Source: JBBSVE01 sp038233815 (GTDB lineage: Bacteria > Pseudomonadota > Alphaproteobacteria > Rhodobacterales > Rhodobacteraceae). From it: DNA of 28,268 bases. The DNA lies in assembly GCA_038233815.1 (NCBI GenBank), contig JBBSVE010000026.1:1-28268 (forward strand). Direction: 5' to 3'. The notes beneath the pieces are model-generated. The model searched no databases. It was not told the origin of the DNA and was given only the letters and a program-made list of their open reading frames with translations. A program made the position numbers and the translations under genes. Position 1 is the stretch's first letter. Each line of letters starts with the position of its first letter. Below are positions 1 to 12,300 of the stretch, in pieces.

Positions 1-22
1 AAAGGTCAGCACCCCTGACTTT
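1..22. repeat. Short imperfect hairpin at window edge
   Basis: Positions 1-9 and 15-22 form an inverted repeat (AAAG-TCAG against CTGACTTT with one bulged G) around a 5-base loop. It could be the tail of a terminator for a gene left of the window, but no T-run follows and the upstream gene is not visible. Confidence 0.2.
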
Positions 23-37
23 CATTCCCGCGAGCGG

Positions 38-54
38 CGCTTTATCACAAAGCG
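38..54. promoter_or_regulatory. Inverted repeat upstream of gltD
   Basis: CGCTTT (38-43) and AAAGCG (49-54) are perfect 6-bp arms around ATCAC, ending 26 bases before the gltD ATG. The position fits an operator or a leader hairpin. No regulator can be named from the sequence, and an arm of this length can arise by chance. Confidence 0.25.
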
Positions 55-80
55 TTGCGGTGGAACGGGAGAGACAGGGC

Positions 81-1517
81 ATGGCCAACGACCGGATGCT
101 GCGCTTCGTGGGCACCCCGCGCGAGACGCCGGAAAAGCGCCCGCCCGACCTGCGCTCGCATGATTTCCGTGAAATCTACCGCGAGTTTGCCGCCGACAAG
201 GCCGCTGAGCAATCGGGCCGCTGCAGCCAGTGCGGCGTGCCCTATTGCCAGACCCATTGCCCGCTCCACAATAATATACCCGACTGGCTGCGCCTGACCG
301 CTCAAGGACGGTTGCGGGAGGCCTATGAGCTGTCGCAGGCCACCAACACCTTCCCCGAGATCTGCGGCAGGATCTGCCCGCAGGACCGGCTGTGCGAAGG
401 CAACTGCGTGATCGAGCAGGCCGGGCACGGCACCGTCACCATCGGCGCGGTGGAGAAATATCTTTCTGATCTTGCGTGGGAAGAAGGGTGGGTGAAGCCG
501 ATCCGGCCGTTCGCGGAGCGTGGCGAGTCCGTGGGGATCATCGGCGCGGGGCCGGGCGGGCTCTCCGCGGCCGACGTCCTGCGGCGCAAGGGGGTTCAGG
601 TCACGGTCTATGACCGATACGACCGGGCCGGCGGGCTGATGACCTACGGCATCCCCAGCTTCAAGCTGGAGAAGCCGGTGGTGATGCAGCGCATCGCGCA
701 ACTCGAGGCGGCAGGCGTCCGGTTCGCGCTCAACTGCACCGTGGGGGTGGACATCGCGTTCGACGCGATCCGGGGCCAGCACGATGCGGTTCTGATCGCG
801 ACCGGGGTCTACCGGTCGCGCGATCTGACGGTTCCGGGGGCGACGGTGCGCGGCATCGTCCCGGCGCTCGATTTCCTGACGGCGAGCAACCGAAAGAGCT
901 TCGGCGACAATGTGCCCGCATTCGACGACGGCACGCTCGACGCGGCCGGCAAGCGCGTGGTGGTGATCGGCGGCGGCGATACCGCGATGGACTGCGTGCG
1001 CACCGCGATGCGGCAGGGGGCCACGTCGGTCAAATGCCTCTACCGCCGCGACCGCGCGAACATGCCGGGCTCCAAGCGCGAAACCGCCAACGCGGAGGAG
1101 GAGGGCGTGGAGTTCGTCTGGCTTACCGCGCCGCACGGCTTCATCGGCAGCGCCGCGGTGGAGGGTGTTCTGGTCCGAAAGATGCGCCTCGGTGCGCCCG
1201 ACGCGACCGGGCGGCAAGTGCCGGAGGTCATGGAGGGCGCGGACTATACCGAGCCCTGCGATCTCGCGATCATGGCGCTGGGGTTCGAGCCGGAGGATCT
1301 GGTGACGCTCTGGGACCAGCCGGAGCTGACGGTCACGCGCTGGGGCACGGTCCGCGCCGATTTCCAGACCCATGCCACCAACCTGCCCGGCGTCTATGCG
1401 GTGGGCGACATCGTGCGGGGCGCGAGCCTCGTCGTCTGGGCGATCCGCGACGGGCGCGAGGCGGCCGACGCGATGATGGCCTACATGACGCAGGACAGTA
1501 TGGTGGCGGCGCAGTAG
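81..1517 (+). CDS. gltD: Glutamate synthase [NADPH] small (beta) subunit
   Basis: Beta subunit of NADPH-dependent glutamate synthase (GOGAT). It oxidises NADPH through FAD and passes electrons via iron-sulfur clusters to the GltB subunit, which makes glutamate from glutamine and 2-oxoglutarate in the cytoplasm. The 478-aa protein has the expected length. Two cysteine clusters near the N-terminus (Cys48/51/56/60 and Cys95/99/105/109) match the 4Fe-4S motifs of the family. A dinucleotide-binding loop GAGPGG at about 155-160 is the FAD site, a second GGGDTAMD loop is the NADPH site, and a C-terminal VYAVGD motif closes the FAD fold. The ATG at 81 is chosen because it gives the usual N-terminus and has GGGAGA shortly upstream; a GTG at 60 in the same frame would add only seven residues. 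The gene ends in TAG. Its partner gltB lies about 1.5 kb downstream, after three small genes. Confidence 0.96.
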   Translation: MANDRMLRFVGTPRETPEKRPPDLRSHDFREIYREFAADKAAEQSGRCSQCGVPYCQTHCPLHNNIPDWLRLTAQGRLREAYELSQATNTFPEICGRICPQDRLCEGNCVIEQAGHGTVTIGAVEKYLSDLAWEEGWVKPIRPFAERGESVGIIGAGPGGLSAADVLRRKGVQVTVYDRYDRAGGLMTYGIPSFKLEKPVVMQRIAQLEAAGVRFALNCTVGVDIAFDAIRGQHDAVLIATGVYRSRDLTVPGATVRGIVPALDFLTASNRKSFGDNVPAFDDGTLDAAGKRVVVIGGGDTAMDCVRTAMRQGATSVKCLYRRDRANMPGSKRETANAEEEGVEFVWLTAPHGFIGSAAVEGVLVRKMRLGAPDATGRQVPEVMEGADYTEPCDLAIMALGFEPEDLVTLWDQPELTVTRWGTVRADFQTHATNLPGVYAVGDIVRGASLVVWAIRDGREAADAMMAYMTQDSMVAAQ

Positions 1518-1543
1518 CCTGTGCCTCACGACCCCGATACAGG

Positions 1544-2269
1544 ATGATCCCGATGCACCGTCTCCTCTGCCTCCTCCCCCTGATCCTGCTGCCGATGCCC
1601 GCGCAGGCGGGGTCGTTCACGCCGCCCAAGGGCTGCACCGGATGGATGACCGTGCAGGCCCGCGCCTGCCGGGTATCGAACTACTACAAATGCGACGGCG
1701 ACGCGCTCGGCGACCAGTGGCGGGCGGATTTCGACCAGGAAGGACTGTTCTTCGCCAGCAAGATCGACCGTGAGACGCAGTGGATCCTCAGCATCGAGAT
1801 GAACCCGATGGTGCGCCAGACGCTCGACCCCGGCGGTGCCGATCCGGCCTCGTTCGACGACCTGCTGCGCGGGCGCGACGATTTCGACTTCCACCTCTCG
1901 CGCGACGACGGCACGCAGAGCCATGTCACCGGCCACGATGCGCTGACCGGCAAGACGGTGGTGATCGACAACATCCCGCTCCAGCAGACCGCGTTCGAGT
2001 TCCGCGAGACCGATGAGGACGGCACCTTGCTGCGCCAGAGCCGGGGGCATGAATATATCTCCGCCGAGTGGCGCATGTTCTTTTCGGGGCCGTCCGAATA
2101 TGACAGCGCGGAGGGTCAGGGCTACGTCCCGCTCGACGGTTCCCCGCTGGAGTTCATCTTTCCCGGCGAGAAGGGCTACATGAGCACCCAGCCCCTGTTC
2201 GAATGCGACGCGGTGCTGAGCAGTTACCATCCGCAGCGCCCGGACGCGGACGGTGCCGATGTCCGTTGA
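1544..2269 (+). CDS. Secreted conserved hypothetical protein (gltD-gltB interval)
   Basis: I recognise no functional domain in this 241-aa protein. It starts with a clear Sec signal peptide: a short charged head (MIPMHR), a leucine/proline-rich core and a PAQA cleavage site before GSF, at about residues 20-24, so it is probably periplasmic. The mature part is acidic, beta-strand-like, and has four cysteines (in CTGW, ACRV, KCDG and ECDA contexts) that could form two disulfides. Start choice: the open frame extends far upstream, but that stretch only shadows gltD, so ATG 1544 (or ATG 1553) immediately before the signal peptide is taken. It follows gltD by 26 bases and overlaps the next gene by 11 bases, which argues for co-transcription in the glutamate synthase operon. 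Its role there is unknown. Confidence 0.75.
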   Translation: MIPMHRLLCLLPLILLPMPAQAGSFTPPKGCTGWMTVQARACRVSNYYKCDGDALGDQWRADFDQEGLFFASKIDRETQWILSIEMNPMVRQTLDPGGADPASFDDLLRGRDDFDFHLSRDDGTQSHVTGHDALTGKTVVIDNIPLQQTAFEFRETDEDGTLLRQSRGHEYISAEWRMFFSGPSEYDSAEGQGYVPLDGSPLEFIFPGEKGYMSTQPLFECDAVLSSYHPQRPDADGADVR

Positions 2270-2633
2270 ACCGCCCGAGTTTCGCGGCGACCTGCCGGAA
2301 ACGGAAGCCGGCGGCTTCTACCTGAGCCATGCCGAGGGGTTCGATCCGGTGACGATCTGGGTCGGGCGCATCGGGGACGACGATGTCGTCAGCCTGATCG
2401 TCCGCCATGTCGCGGGCGCGGGGCCGGTGCTGGACCATGCCGCCTTCACGAAGGATGCGGGCCTCGGCGGTATCGTGGCGCTGACGACACCGTTCGAGGT
2501 CGACGAGGCCGTGTTCGCCAATGCCTGCGGGGTGTGGGACGAGGCTCATGCGGCGGGAGAGGCGGCGATCCACGACCGTTCACCCAACGAGATTTACGCG
2601 CAATTGCAGGCGGATGGGGAGGGCCGGACATGA
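2259..2633 (+). CDS. Small acidic conserved hypothetical protein
   Basis: A 124-aa cytoplasmic-looking protein with no recognised domain, no signal peptide and no membrane segment. It is rich in Asp, Glu, Gly and Val and looks like a compact alpha/beta fold, with a strand pattern in the region around DPVTIWVGRIGDDDVVSLIV. ATG 2259 is preferred over the in-frame GTG at 2253. The start lies inside the end of the preceding gene, and the stop TGA (2631-2633) overlaps the ATG of the following gene (2630), so translation is probably coupled on both sides. That tight packing is the main evidence that it is a real gene. No function is proposed. Confidence 0.65.
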   Translation: MSVEPPEFRGDLPETEAGGFYLSHAEGFDPVTIWVGRIGDDDVVSLIVRHVAGAGPVLDHAAFTKDAGLGGIVALTTPFEVDEAVFANACGVWDEAHAAGEAAIHDRSPNEIYAQLQADGEGRT

Positions 2634-3051
2634 CCGAGGGACAATGTCTTTGCGGCGCAGTGCAGGTGCGCGTCACGGCGCTGTCGGAGACCTTGTCGGC
2701 CTGCCATTGCGACATGTGCCGCCGCTGGTCCGGCTCCGTGATGATCGGCGTCGATGCGGAGGCGGACGATGTGACGGTGACGGGGCCGGTGAAGGTCTTT
2801 GCCTCCTCCCCCTTTGCGGAGCGGGCGTGGTGCGACACCTGCGGCTCCGCGCTCTGGTTTCGGCAGACCGACGTCGATGGCAAGCCTTACGAGCTGATGC
2901 CGGGTCTCTTTCCAGATGTCGGCGGGGCGACGCTGACGCGCGAGGTCTATGCTGACAGATGCCCCGCGGGCTACGCCTTCGCGGGTGATCTGGAGCGGGT
3001 GAGCCAAGCGGAATACGAGGCCCACGGCCTCCATGTGAAGGGAAACGGGCC

Positions 3052-3055
<4 letters not shown>
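2630..3055 (+). CDS. GFA/CENP-V domain zinc-binding protein
   Basis: A 141-aa member of the GFA (glutathione-dependent formaldehyde-activating enzyme-like, CENP-V) family, a small zinc-binding fold. The family pattern is visible: CLC at residues 6-8, CHCDMC at 25-30, and a later CDTCGSALWF segment, which together would bind structural and catalytic zinc. Some relatives were reported to promote S-hydroxymethylglutathione formation; most have no proven substrate, so no enzyme activity is assigned. The ATG overlaps the stop of the upstream gene (ATGA), and its own TGA (3053-3055) overlaps the ATG of gltB (3052), placing it firmly within the gltD-gltB transcript. Family assignment is secure; the role in the operon is unknown. 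Confidence 0.85.
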
Positions 3056-7584
<4,529 letters not shown>

Positions 7585-7587
7585 ACT

Positions 7588-7616
7588 CCGCCGCTCCGGC
7601 TTGACCGCCGGGGCGG
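7588..7616 (+). terminator. Hairpin after gltB
   Basis: CCGCC-(GCT)-CCGGC (7588-7600) pairs with GCCGG-GGCGG (7607-7616) around the loop TTGACC, leaving a 3-base bulge. It begins three bases after the gltB stop. No T-run follows, so it may be a weak or Rho-assisted terminator, or an RNA-stabilising stem before mtgA. Confidence 0.4.
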
Positions 7617-7634
7617 CATCGGTCCTAAGGGGGC

Positions 7635-8348
7635 ATGGCCCGACCCCGAAAGACGACGCCTGTGGAAACGCCGCGCGAGCCCCTGCGCCAGCGCATCCTG
7701 CGTTGGGGACGGCGCGGGATCGCGGCTATCGCGCTGTGCCTCTTCGCGCTCATCGTGCTCTTTGCCGTGGTCGATCCGCCGACGGACATCTACATGATGC
7801 AGGAACGCGCGCGGCTGGGCACGCTGGATCATGACTGGGCCGACTGGGACGAGATTGCCCCGGTTGTGGCCCGGTCGGTGGTGGCGGCGGAGGACGCAAA
7901 CTTCTGCCGTCACTGGGGATTCGACATGGGGGCGATCCGCGCGGCCATCGACGCGGGCGGCAGGCGCGGCGCATCGACGATCAGCCAGCAGGTCGCCAAG
8001 AACGTGTTCCTCTGGCAGGGCCGGTCTTACATCCGCAAGGCGCTGGAGGCGGCAATCACCCCGGTCATGGAGACGGTCTGGACCAAGCGGCGCATCCTCG
8101 AGGTCTATCTCAACATGGCGGAGTTCGGGCAGGGCACCTTTGGAATCCGCGCCGCCGCCGAACGTTATTTCAAGACCAGCCCGACCGATCTCTCGCCGCA
8201 GCAGGCAGCACGACTTGCGGCCGTCCTGCCCGATCCGAAGGGGCGCGACGCGGGCCGTCCCTCGGCCTTCGTGCGGCAGCGTGCGCGGGCGATCCTCGAC
8301 GGGGCGGCGACGATCCGAGCCGATGGGCGCGCCGCCTGTTTCGAGTAG
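7635..8348 (+). CDS. mtgA: Monofunctional peptidoglycan glycosyltransferase
   Basis: Membrane-anchored GT51 enzyme that polymerises lipid II into glycan strands, without a transpeptidase domain. The 237-aa length fits MtgA. A basic head (residues 1-27) precedes one membrane segment at about 28-46. The catalytic glutamate is Glu86 in VVAAEDANFCRHWG; GASTISQQVAKN (112-123) and RRILEVYLNMAEFG (142-155) are the conserved GT51 motifs; and the usual PERYFKTSP-like region (here AERYFKTSPTDLSPQQAA) follows. The start is the first ATG after the gltB hairpin, with AAGGGGG just upstream. The gene ends in TAG. It is 50 bases downstream of gltB and could be read from the same transcript or from its own promoter. 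Confidence 0.94.
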   Translation: MARPRKTTPVETPREPLRQRILRWGRRGIAAIALCLFALIVLFAVVDPPTDIYMMQERARLGTLDHDWADWDEIAPVVARSVVAAEDANFCRHWGFDMGAIRAAIDAGGRRGASTISQQVAKNVFLWQGRSYIRKALEAAITPVMETVWTKRRILEVYLNMAEFGQGTFGIRAAAERYFKTSPTDLSPQQAARLAAVLPDPKGRDAGRPSAFVRQRARAILDGAATIRADGRAACFE

Positions 8349-8376
8349 CCCCGCCCCTGCGGCATTGTATCCGGGC

Positions 8377-8401
8377 CCGGGTCGGCGCTATGAAGACCCG
8401 G
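8377..8401 (+). terminator. Hairpin after mtgA
   Basis: CCGGGTC (8377-8383) and GACCCGG (8395-8401) are perfect 7-bp arms around an 11-base loop, 28 bases after the mtgA stop. No T-run follows. It sits between mtgA and the glutathione S-transferase start and may attenuate read-through. Confidence 0.3.
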
Positions 8402-8449
8402 CCCGATCCCGTTTCCGCCCGAGCGGGCGCGACCCCGGAAAGCAAGCCC

Positions 8450-9115
8450 ATGAACCGTCTTTACCATTTCGCCCTCTCGCCCTTCTGCCGCAAGGTGCGC
8501 CTGACGCTCGCCGAGAAGAAGCAGGAGGTGGAACTGGTCGAGGAGCGCTACTGGGAGCCCTCGCCCGACTTCCTGCGCCGCAATCCGGCGGGTCAGGTGC
8601 CGGTCCTGAAGGTCGATTCGCGGGTGATGCCGGAAAGCCAAGCGATCTGCGAATGGCTGGAGGAGGCGCATCCGACCCCGCCGCTGATGCCCAAGACCCC
8701 CGAGGCGCGCTATGAGGTGCGCCGAATCTGCGCGTGGTTCGACGACAAGTTCCACGGCGAGGTGACCTCCAAGCTGCTCTACGAGCGGGTCAACAAAAAG
8801 CTGATGGGACTGGGCTATCCTGACAGCAAGGCGGTGAAATCGGGCTCGCAGCGGATCAAGTATCATCTGGATTACATGAGCTGGCTTCTGGATCAGCGCC
8901 GCTGGCTCGCGGGGGATGCGATGACGCTGGCGGATTTCACGGCAGCCGCACATCTGTCGTGCCTCGACTACATCTCGGACGTGGACTGGCACCGGTCGGC
9001 CAACGTCAAGGACTGGTATGCCAAGATCAAGTCGCGCCCTTCGTTCCGGCCGCTTCTGGCCGATCAGGTGCCGGGATTTCCGCCGCCGCCGCATTACGCG
9101 GACCTCGATTTCTGA
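8450..9115 (+). CDS. Glutathione S-transferase family protein
   Basis: A 221-aa soluble protein with GST architecture. The N-terminal thioredoxin-like domain starts MNRLYHFALSPFCRKVRL, with Cys in the SPFC turn where the GST active residue usually lies, and has the cis-proline motif QVPVLKVD and the glutathione-binding PESQAICEWLEE. The helical C-terminal domain holds the conserved N-capping motif WLAGDAMTLADFTAAAHL. It may conjugate or reduce glutathione adducts, but the substrate cannot be read from the sequence. ATG 8450 is chosen over the in-frame ATG 8390 because it gives the standard GST N-terminus and has GGAAAG upstream; the longer start would put proline-rich, non-homologous residues in front and would lie in the hairpin after mtgA. 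It is the last plus-strand gene before a block of minus-strand genes. Confidence 0.88.
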   Translation: MNRLYHFALSPFCRKVRLTLAEKKQEVELVEERYWEPSPDFLRRNPAGQVPVLKVDSRVMPESQAICEWLEEAHPTPPLMPKTPEARYEVRRICAWFDDKFHGEVTSKLLYERVNKKLMGLGYPDSKAVKSGSQRIKYHLDYMSWLLDQRRWLAGDAMTLADFTAAAHLSCLDYISDVDWHRSANVKDWYAKIKSRPSFRPLLADQVPGFPPPPHYADLDF

Positions 9116-9125
9116 GGGGAGCGCG

Positions 9126-9160
9126 CCAGCGACGGGGGGCATCGAGCCCCCCGTCGCTGG
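9126..9160. terminator. Perfect 15-bp hairpin between convergent genes
   Basis: Positions 9126-9140 and 9146-9160 are exact reverse complements (CCAGCGACGGGGGGC arm) around the loop ATCGA. It starts 11 bases after the GST stop and ends 43 bases before the sulfotransferase stop on the other strand, so it can serve both directions. Neither side has a clear T-run, as is common in very GC-rich genomes. Confidence 0.75.
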
Positions 9161-9202
9161 CCTGCCGCCGCGTGCAGGACCGGTGCGCGGATTTCGCGGC
9201 GG

Positions 9203-10594
9203 TCAGGACTGCGTCCAGTCGGCAAAGCCGAAACCCGTGTAGTCCCGGCCGTAGGCCTCCCGCGCGGCGGCCTCCACGGCGGGATCATAAATCTGCGTCA
9301 GCATGTCCTTGGCATCAATTTCGGACGCGGGGAGCGGTGGAGCGATCAGGCCCGTTTCGCCGGCAAGATAGGCGAGCCCCTGCGCCAGCCGATCCTCACG
9401 CAGGACCACGTCGGGGCCCTGATGCTGCGCGAAGCCCTGCAGGATCGCGGTCTGGCTTGCGATGTGGGCGTCCACGTGCAGGCCGGTCTGGCCCGCGACG
9501 CTGAGCTTGCAGAACCGCAGGAATGCCAGAAACAGGGCGCGATGATCCGCCAACGTCAAGCGTTGGCCGGGCACTGGCAGCGCCACCTTTTGTGCGCGCC
9601 GGAAAGCCGCTGCGATCTTCGGGCGGGCGCCGCTCAGGATCAGGCTCTCGAAGGCGGCGTTCGCGCGGGCTATTGGGTGACGCAGGACGGTGAAGCTCCG
9701 GTGCGGTCCGGGGCGCCGCCGCCACTGGCGCAGGCTCTTCTGAACGAAGTCGCCTTCCACCGGGCCGAGCGCGCCGAGCCATTGCGTCACCCGCGCCTCC
9801 GGTCCACCCTTGATCGGCATATAGAGAAGCGGGCCAGAGGCTGCGAACGACGGTATCCCAGGCGCACGCCGGGGCTCGAAGTTCGGCGTGCGGCCAAGGT
9901 TGAAGCGGTCGAGCCGGGCCAGCGCCGCCTCCATCTCCGCCATGTTGTCGACCTTGTCCTCCAGCCCGCCGGGGTTCTGTTTCTTCAGCGCCTCGTCCAG
10001 CGCATCGATGCCTCCCACACCCAGAAACCGGGCCAGACCGTTCAGAACGCCAAGATCGAAGATATCCTCGTAACCCAGATGGAACGCGGTCTGGCCGGAG
10101 GTCTGGAGCGCGTGGAGCAGCGTGGTCTGGAAGCCTTGCAGCGCCTCCAGATGGGCCCCGAACTCGGTCGCGTCGAAATGGGCCTTCGCCTCGCGGAGCT
10201 TGCCGGGCTGCGTCAACTTCCACTGGCCGGTCGCCTGCGCAATCTTCCAGCTGACGTAGCTGTCGACCGGGTTGCGGGTCAGCGCGATCTTGGCGCATGT
10301 GGGATCGTCCAGCACCAGCGGCAGGATCCGCGGATCGTGGTCGTGGAAATAGCGAAAGCCGGCCAGCCCCTCCGTCCGCTCCGACAGGCGGGCGAGCAGC
10401 GCCGCCGGATCGCGGTCGCGGGCGGCGAGGTCGATCCCCAGATACACATGCTGGTTCAGACGCCCGATGAAATGCGGGTTGAAGACCTCACCGTGGCAGG
10501 TGACGCCCGGCATCGCATTCAGGTTCGCCTCAAGAAAATTGCTCCCCGTGCGCATTTCGGCGAAAAGAACGAAGGATCGGAACGGAGCCATCAT
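9203..10594 (-). CDS. Sulfotransferase-like protein, apparently two sulfotransferase-related halves
   Basis: A 463-aa protein probably moving sulfate from PAPS to a carbohydrate acceptor. The N-terminal half has the 5'-phosphosulfate loop RTGSNFLEANL (residues 15-25) and a 3'-phosphate-binding segment LTRNPVDSYVS (105-115), as in bacterial NodH/Stf0-like enzymes. After about residue 250 a second, weaker sulfotransferase-like part begins. It contains FTVLRHPIARANAAF (301-315), which resembles the 3'-phosphate segment of the Sulfotransfer_2 family, but I see no matching glycine/serine loop in front of it. The protein may therefore be a fusion with one active and one degenerate site. The start ATG (10592-10594) overlaps the TGA of the upstream GT14 gene, so the two are translationally coupled. 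It is the last gene of the galU-led unit. Acceptor and activity are inferred from context only. Confidence 0.75.
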   Translation of the reverse strand: MMAPFRSFVLFAEMRTGSNFLEANLNAMPGVTCHGEVFNPHFIGRLNQHVYLGIDLAARDRDPAALLARLSERTEGLAGFRYFHDHDPRILPLVLDDPTCAKIALTRNPVDSYVSWKIAQATGQWKLTQPGKLREAKAHFDATEFGAHLEALQGFQTTLLHALQTSGQTAFHLGYEDIFDLGVLNGLARFLGVGGIDALDEALKKQNPGGLEDKVDNMAEMEAALARLDRFNLGRTPNFEPRRAPGIPSFAASGPLLYMPIKGGPEARVTQWLGALGPVEGDFVQKSLRQWRRRPGPHRSFTVLRHPIARANAAFESLILSGARPKIAAAFRRAQKVALPVPGQRLTLADHRALFLAFLRFCKLSVAGQTGLHVDAHIASQTAILQGFAQHQGPDVVLREDRLAQGLAYLAGETGLIAPPLPASEIDAKDMLTQIYDPAVEAAAREAYGRDYTGFGFADWTQS

Positions 10595-12300
10595 CGCACC
10601 AGATAGGGGCGGTCATTGCGGGAGGCGGACGTTTCGGGATCACCGCCGACCGGAAAATCGCCCATCAGCATCGGCTGCATCCCCTGATTGCGCAAATTCT
10701 GGAGGAACCGGCCGAAGCCGGTGAAATCGGTCAGGAGCGGCGCTTCGGTCAGGCGGCGCAGGCCGCGCGGGCTGATCTCGTCGATGATCGTCTGCAGGGG
10801 TTCCATCGGATTCTCCACGAATTCCGCCAGCGACCAGATCCGAACGCGCGCACGGACCCATGAGTGGCGCAGGAGCGCCAGATGCTCCGCCTCGGTCTTC
10901 TGTAGCGCGGCGGCCGCCTGCCGGATGTCGGCAAAGTTCCGGTTCGAGCGGAAGAGCGGCACCGCCCATGCCCCGGTGACGACCGAGATCGTGGAATTGG
11001 GGTCGGTGACGAATACACCCGCGACCTCCTGACGATCGGAGGGGCCGAACTGGAAGCACTGCCGTTCGCCCCGCGTGTTCCAGACGAGGTTGGTGAGAAA
11101 GCTGCGGGGGTCGTAATCCCGGATCGCGGCCGACGCGGGAAGCGCGCCGTTGTGGACCGGCTCGCGGCCCGAAAACTCCACCCGGTCGGTGTCGAAGAGA
11201 TGGCCGTGGACCCGGCTGCCGGTCACGCGGCCGAGCCATGTCTCGAAATTCTCGAAGATCTCCGTGAAGCCCTCGAAGATCGAGTAGGGGGCCGCGGTCA
11301 GACCGTTTTCCCAATTCGGGTTGGGATGGCGGCTCTGCATGTAGAGACCGGGACGGCCCTTGGTGCGCCGTTCCACCGCGCGGGAAAACAGCCGGTCGAT
11401 CTTGCCGGGGTTGGGCTCCGCGACGGTCCGGCGCGTCGCCTCGTCCGCAAGAAGGACGCGGTAGAGTTTCGAGGCACGCGGCCAGATCTTGCGCGCGACG
11501 AAACAATCGGACTTGCGCAGAAGCTGGAGGTGATCGTCGTAGAAGATGTAGGGCTTGCCCTGAAAATCGAACTTGGAGAGGGTCAGGGACCGGCTTTCGA
11601 CCATGGCAGACCAGCGTCGCACGAGGGTCTGGAAATAACTCTCGTCCGGAATCCAGACGCGGCGGAAATAGCGGTCGATGGCGGGGCGGTTCGGATCGTC
11701 CAGTATGGCCGACAGCGTGCGGCGGCTGAGGCACCACCACTGGCTGCCCAGATGCGGCACCAGCCCGTCGGGGATCCGGCGGCGGAAGCCGAACCGGCGT
11801 TGCAGCCGGACATAACCGTCGAAGAGCCGACGGTGCCTGCGCCATGAGAACGGGAATCGCAGGGTGAATCGCTCCAGATCGAGGCCGCCGACGGTCCAGC
11901 CGACATCCTCGGTCGTGACGCTTTCGATGAAATCGGTCTTCGGGCGCTGGGCAAGATAGTCCGTCAGCTCATGCACCGGGCGCAGCGGCAGGCAGGAACC
12001 GGAGGCGAGGAACACATGCCCCAGATCGGCGAAGTCCCGCAGCAGGATACCCGCCGCGTCCTGCGTCGCGGCGACGATCCCCCACGTTCCCCACTCACAG
12101 ACATGGCGGGGCGAAAAGCGGATATCGGCGCAGTCTGCCAGATCGCGCTGGAAGCGGTCGAACTCCGCTGGCACGACGCGCGCATCGACATGGATCGCCA
12201 CCGGGCAACCGCGCGTGGCCCAGTGCCGCGCGACCTGCGCCGCCCGCTCCAGCGCGGTGTGACACAGCATGACGACGCCGAGGGTGCGCGGCAGCGTCAT
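10591..12300 (-). CDS. GT14-family (core-2/I-branching type) glycosyltransferase with DUF5928-like C-terminal region
   Basis: A 569-aa protein. The first ~300 residues resemble the GT14 family (beta-1,6-N-acetylglucosaminyltransferase / xylosyltransferase type): a start of the form LGVVMLCHTALERAAQVA, the motif LASGSCLPLR (98-107, corresponding to the SGxDxPL motif), GSQWWCLSRR (185-194) and IPDESYFQTL (217-226). The remaining ~270 residues have no function I can name; related alphaproteobacterial proteins carry a DUF5928 label. The start is placed at ATG 12298-12300, overlapping the TGA of the preceding GT2 gene, since the longer frame upstream only shadows that gene. Its own stop overlaps the sulfotransferase start. 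Likely role: adding a sugar branch or linker to a surface glycan. Sugar specificity cannot be read from the sequence. Confidence 0.8.
   Translation of the reverse strand: MTLPRTLGVVMLCHTALERAAQVARHWATRGCPVAIHVDARVVPAEFDRFQRDLADCADIRFSPRHVCEWGTWGIVAATQDAAGILLRDFADLGHVFLASGSCLPLRPVHELTDYLAQRPKTDFIESVTTEDVGWTVGGLDLERFTLRFPFSWRRHRRLFDGYVRLQRRFGFRRRIPDGLVPHLGSQWWCLSRRTLSAILDDPNRPAIDRYFRRVWIPDESYFQTLVRRWSAMVESRSLTLSKFDFQGKPYIFYDDHLQLLRKSDCFVARKIWPRASKLYRVLLADEATRRTVAEPNPGKIDRLFSRAVERRTKGRPGLYMQSRHPNPNWENGLTAAPYSIFEGFTEIFENFETWLGRVTGSRVHGHLFDTDRVEFSGREPVHNGALPASAAIRDYDPRSFLTNLVWNTRGERQCFQFGPSDRQEVAGVFVTDPNSTISVVTGAWAVPLFRSNRNFADIRQAAAALQKTEAEHLALLRHSWVRARVRIWSLAEFVENPMEPLQTIIDEISPRGLRRLTEAPLLTDFTGFGRFLQNLRNQGMQPMLMGDFPVGGDPETSASRNDRPYLVR

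Noticed and set aside
45..1529. 494-codon open frame antisense to gltD
   Set aside because: Shadow of gltD with low-complexity His/Arg-rich sequence; the sense strand has all GltD motifs.
1034..1543. Upstream extension of the secreted hypothetical protein
   Set aside because: The extension reads gltD out of frame; a signal peptide begins precisely at ATG 1544/1553, which marks the true start.
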